The notes under the pieces are model-generated. The model saw only the letters and a program-made list of their open reading frames with translations. It was not told where the DNA came from and made no database searches. A program made the translations under genes and the position numbers. From Myxococcales bacterium (GTDB taxonomy: Bacteria; Myxococcota_A; Bradymonadia; UBA7976; UBA1532), in contig JACKDN010000029.1 of assembly GCA_020633465.1 (NCBI GenBank), positions 33,228-97,227 on the forward strand: 64,000 nt of DNA, written 5' to 3'. Shown piece after piece: positions 63,607-64,000 of this stretch (its first letter is position 1; every line of letters starts with the position of its first letter).

Positions 63607-63799
63607 GCGACAGAGCGGACTGGAGCCGGACTGGGCGCCGCGATGGAGCGGACGGGTGCTGAACTCGGCGCCGCGACGGAGCGGACGAGGGCCGGAACGA
63701 GCGCCGCGGCGGACCGGACGGGGCCGCACGGGACCTCGCGATGGAGCGGACGGATGCTGGACTCGGCGCCGCGGCGGAGCGGACGGGTGGCGCACTGGA
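63607..63799 (+). repeat. 33-bp minisatellite, six units
   Basis: Units begin at 63607, 63640, 63673, 63706, 63738 and 63771, consensus GCGACGGAGCGGACGGG followed by TGCTGGACTCGGCGCC. All but one are 33 bp (one is 32), so long spurious frames stay open across it. Units differ at several positions each, so it is old or diverging. Confidence 0.8.
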
Positions 63800-63834
63800 A
63801 CAGGTGCGGCCTCCACCGGACAGACTGTTTCTCC

Positions 63835-63854
63835 GCCGCGCGCAAGCGCGCGGC
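63835..63854. repeat. Perfect 8-bp hairpin
   Basis: GCCGCGCG, loop CAAG, CGCGCGGC, placed between the minisatellite and element copy 3. Possibly a terminator of something outside the window. Confidence 0.4.
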
Positions 63855-63893
63855 ACTGGGGGGCCTGCCGGCCACCCCAGACCCCCCGGTCGC

Positions 63894-64000
63894 GAGCCTG
63901 TCACGCATTCGGGGCACTTCGCGGTGCACGCCCCCGAAGGCCCGGCTCGGCGTTGCGGAAGGACGCCGATACCTGCGGGTATCGACGACCTTCCGCGCCT
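63894..64000 (-). repeat. Dispersed structured element, copy 3 (inverted, cut by window end)
   Basis: Reads on the minus strand. GAGCCTG (63894-63900) is its terminal repeat; CATTCGGGG, CCGAAGG and the CGGCGTTG block match copy 1. The central hairpin (63956-63997) has arms GCGGAAGG...CGATACC / GGTATCG...CCTTCCGC with loop TGCG on the plus strand (CGCA on the element strand) and two mismatches in 19 bp. The other half lies beyond the window. Confidence 0.82.

Noticed and set aside
63427..63816. 129-residue Pro/Arg/Ser-rich frame on the minus strand
   Set aside because: It simply translates the 33-bp minisatellite (11-residue period); no ribosome site or domain.

Overview
The window is very GC-rich, with G/C at almost every third codon position, and reads like a chromosomal segment of a myxobacterium-type member of Myxococcota (Deltaproteobacteria in older usage). 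The evidence is the density of secreted and lipid-anchored proteins built from thrombospondin type 3 (TSP3) Ca-binding repeats, MopE-type CDG-x-DDDCDG repeats, myxobacterial Cys-rich (DUF4215-like) repeats, FG-GAP/UnbV repeats and MORN repeats. Several of these end in a Cys motif, a hydrophobic stretch and an Arg cluster, as in MYXO-CTERM sorting tails. There are no rRNA, tRNA, CRISPR, phage or transposase genes that I can support.

Layout. 1-5200: two large exported proteins with scavenger-receptor Cys-rich (SRCR) domains; the first is cut by the window edge. 5367-10167: central metabolism (isocitrate dehydrogenase on +; amidase-family enzyme and 4-alpha-glucanotransferase coupled on -) and a CsbD-like stress protein. 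10391-20759: a tightly overlapping five-gene operon encoding only exported proteins. 20752-24735 (-): an FG-GAP/UnbV lipoprotein followed by a membrane Ser/Thr kinase. 24910-27470: a periplasmic metallo-beta-lactamase-fold protein, then a PAS histidine kinase coupled to a Cys-PAS/LuxR regulator. 27480-31167: a lipoprotein with four copies of a 10-Cys domain, a small basic exported protein, and a divergent glycosyltransferase/sulfotransferase pair. 31280-33162: tandem class A beta-lactamase-like proteins, the first lacking the catalytic residues. 33185-41807 (-): a large MopE-repeat protein coupled to a Cys-rich lipoprotein. 41923-46727: a small membrane protein, ApaH phosphatase, a nucleotidyltransferase two-gene cassette behind an AT-rich promoter island, a broken gene and a divergent YfiH-family protein. 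46806-50792: an amidase fused to a beta-propeller, a universal stress protein and an RND-like porter protein without membrane helices. 50875-57172: Cys-rich exported protein, RRM RNA-binding protein, lipoproteins, a CstB-like persulfide dioxygenase/sulfurtransferase and a second MBL protein. 57243-60302 (-): a PLD/DEAD/DUF3427 helicase of defence type. 60609-63418 (-): propeller lipoprotein, small exported protein and ATP-grasp enzyme. 63419-64000: repeats only.

Three kinds of non-coding structure stand out. A dispersed ~162-bp element with terminal inverted repeats and a central long hairpin occurs at 1288, 45596 and 63894 (the last cut by the window end). Its stem shows compensatory changes between copies, and the middle copy sits in the 5' end of a gene. 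A second ~220-240-bp dispersed element lies at 42540 and 60354. A 33-bp minisatellite lies at 63607-63799. In addition, four surface-protein genes lose or drift in reading frame only inside their Gly/Asp/Ala-rich linkers. That is either a recurring sequencing/assembly artefact or real instability, and must be settled before those proteins are interpreted.
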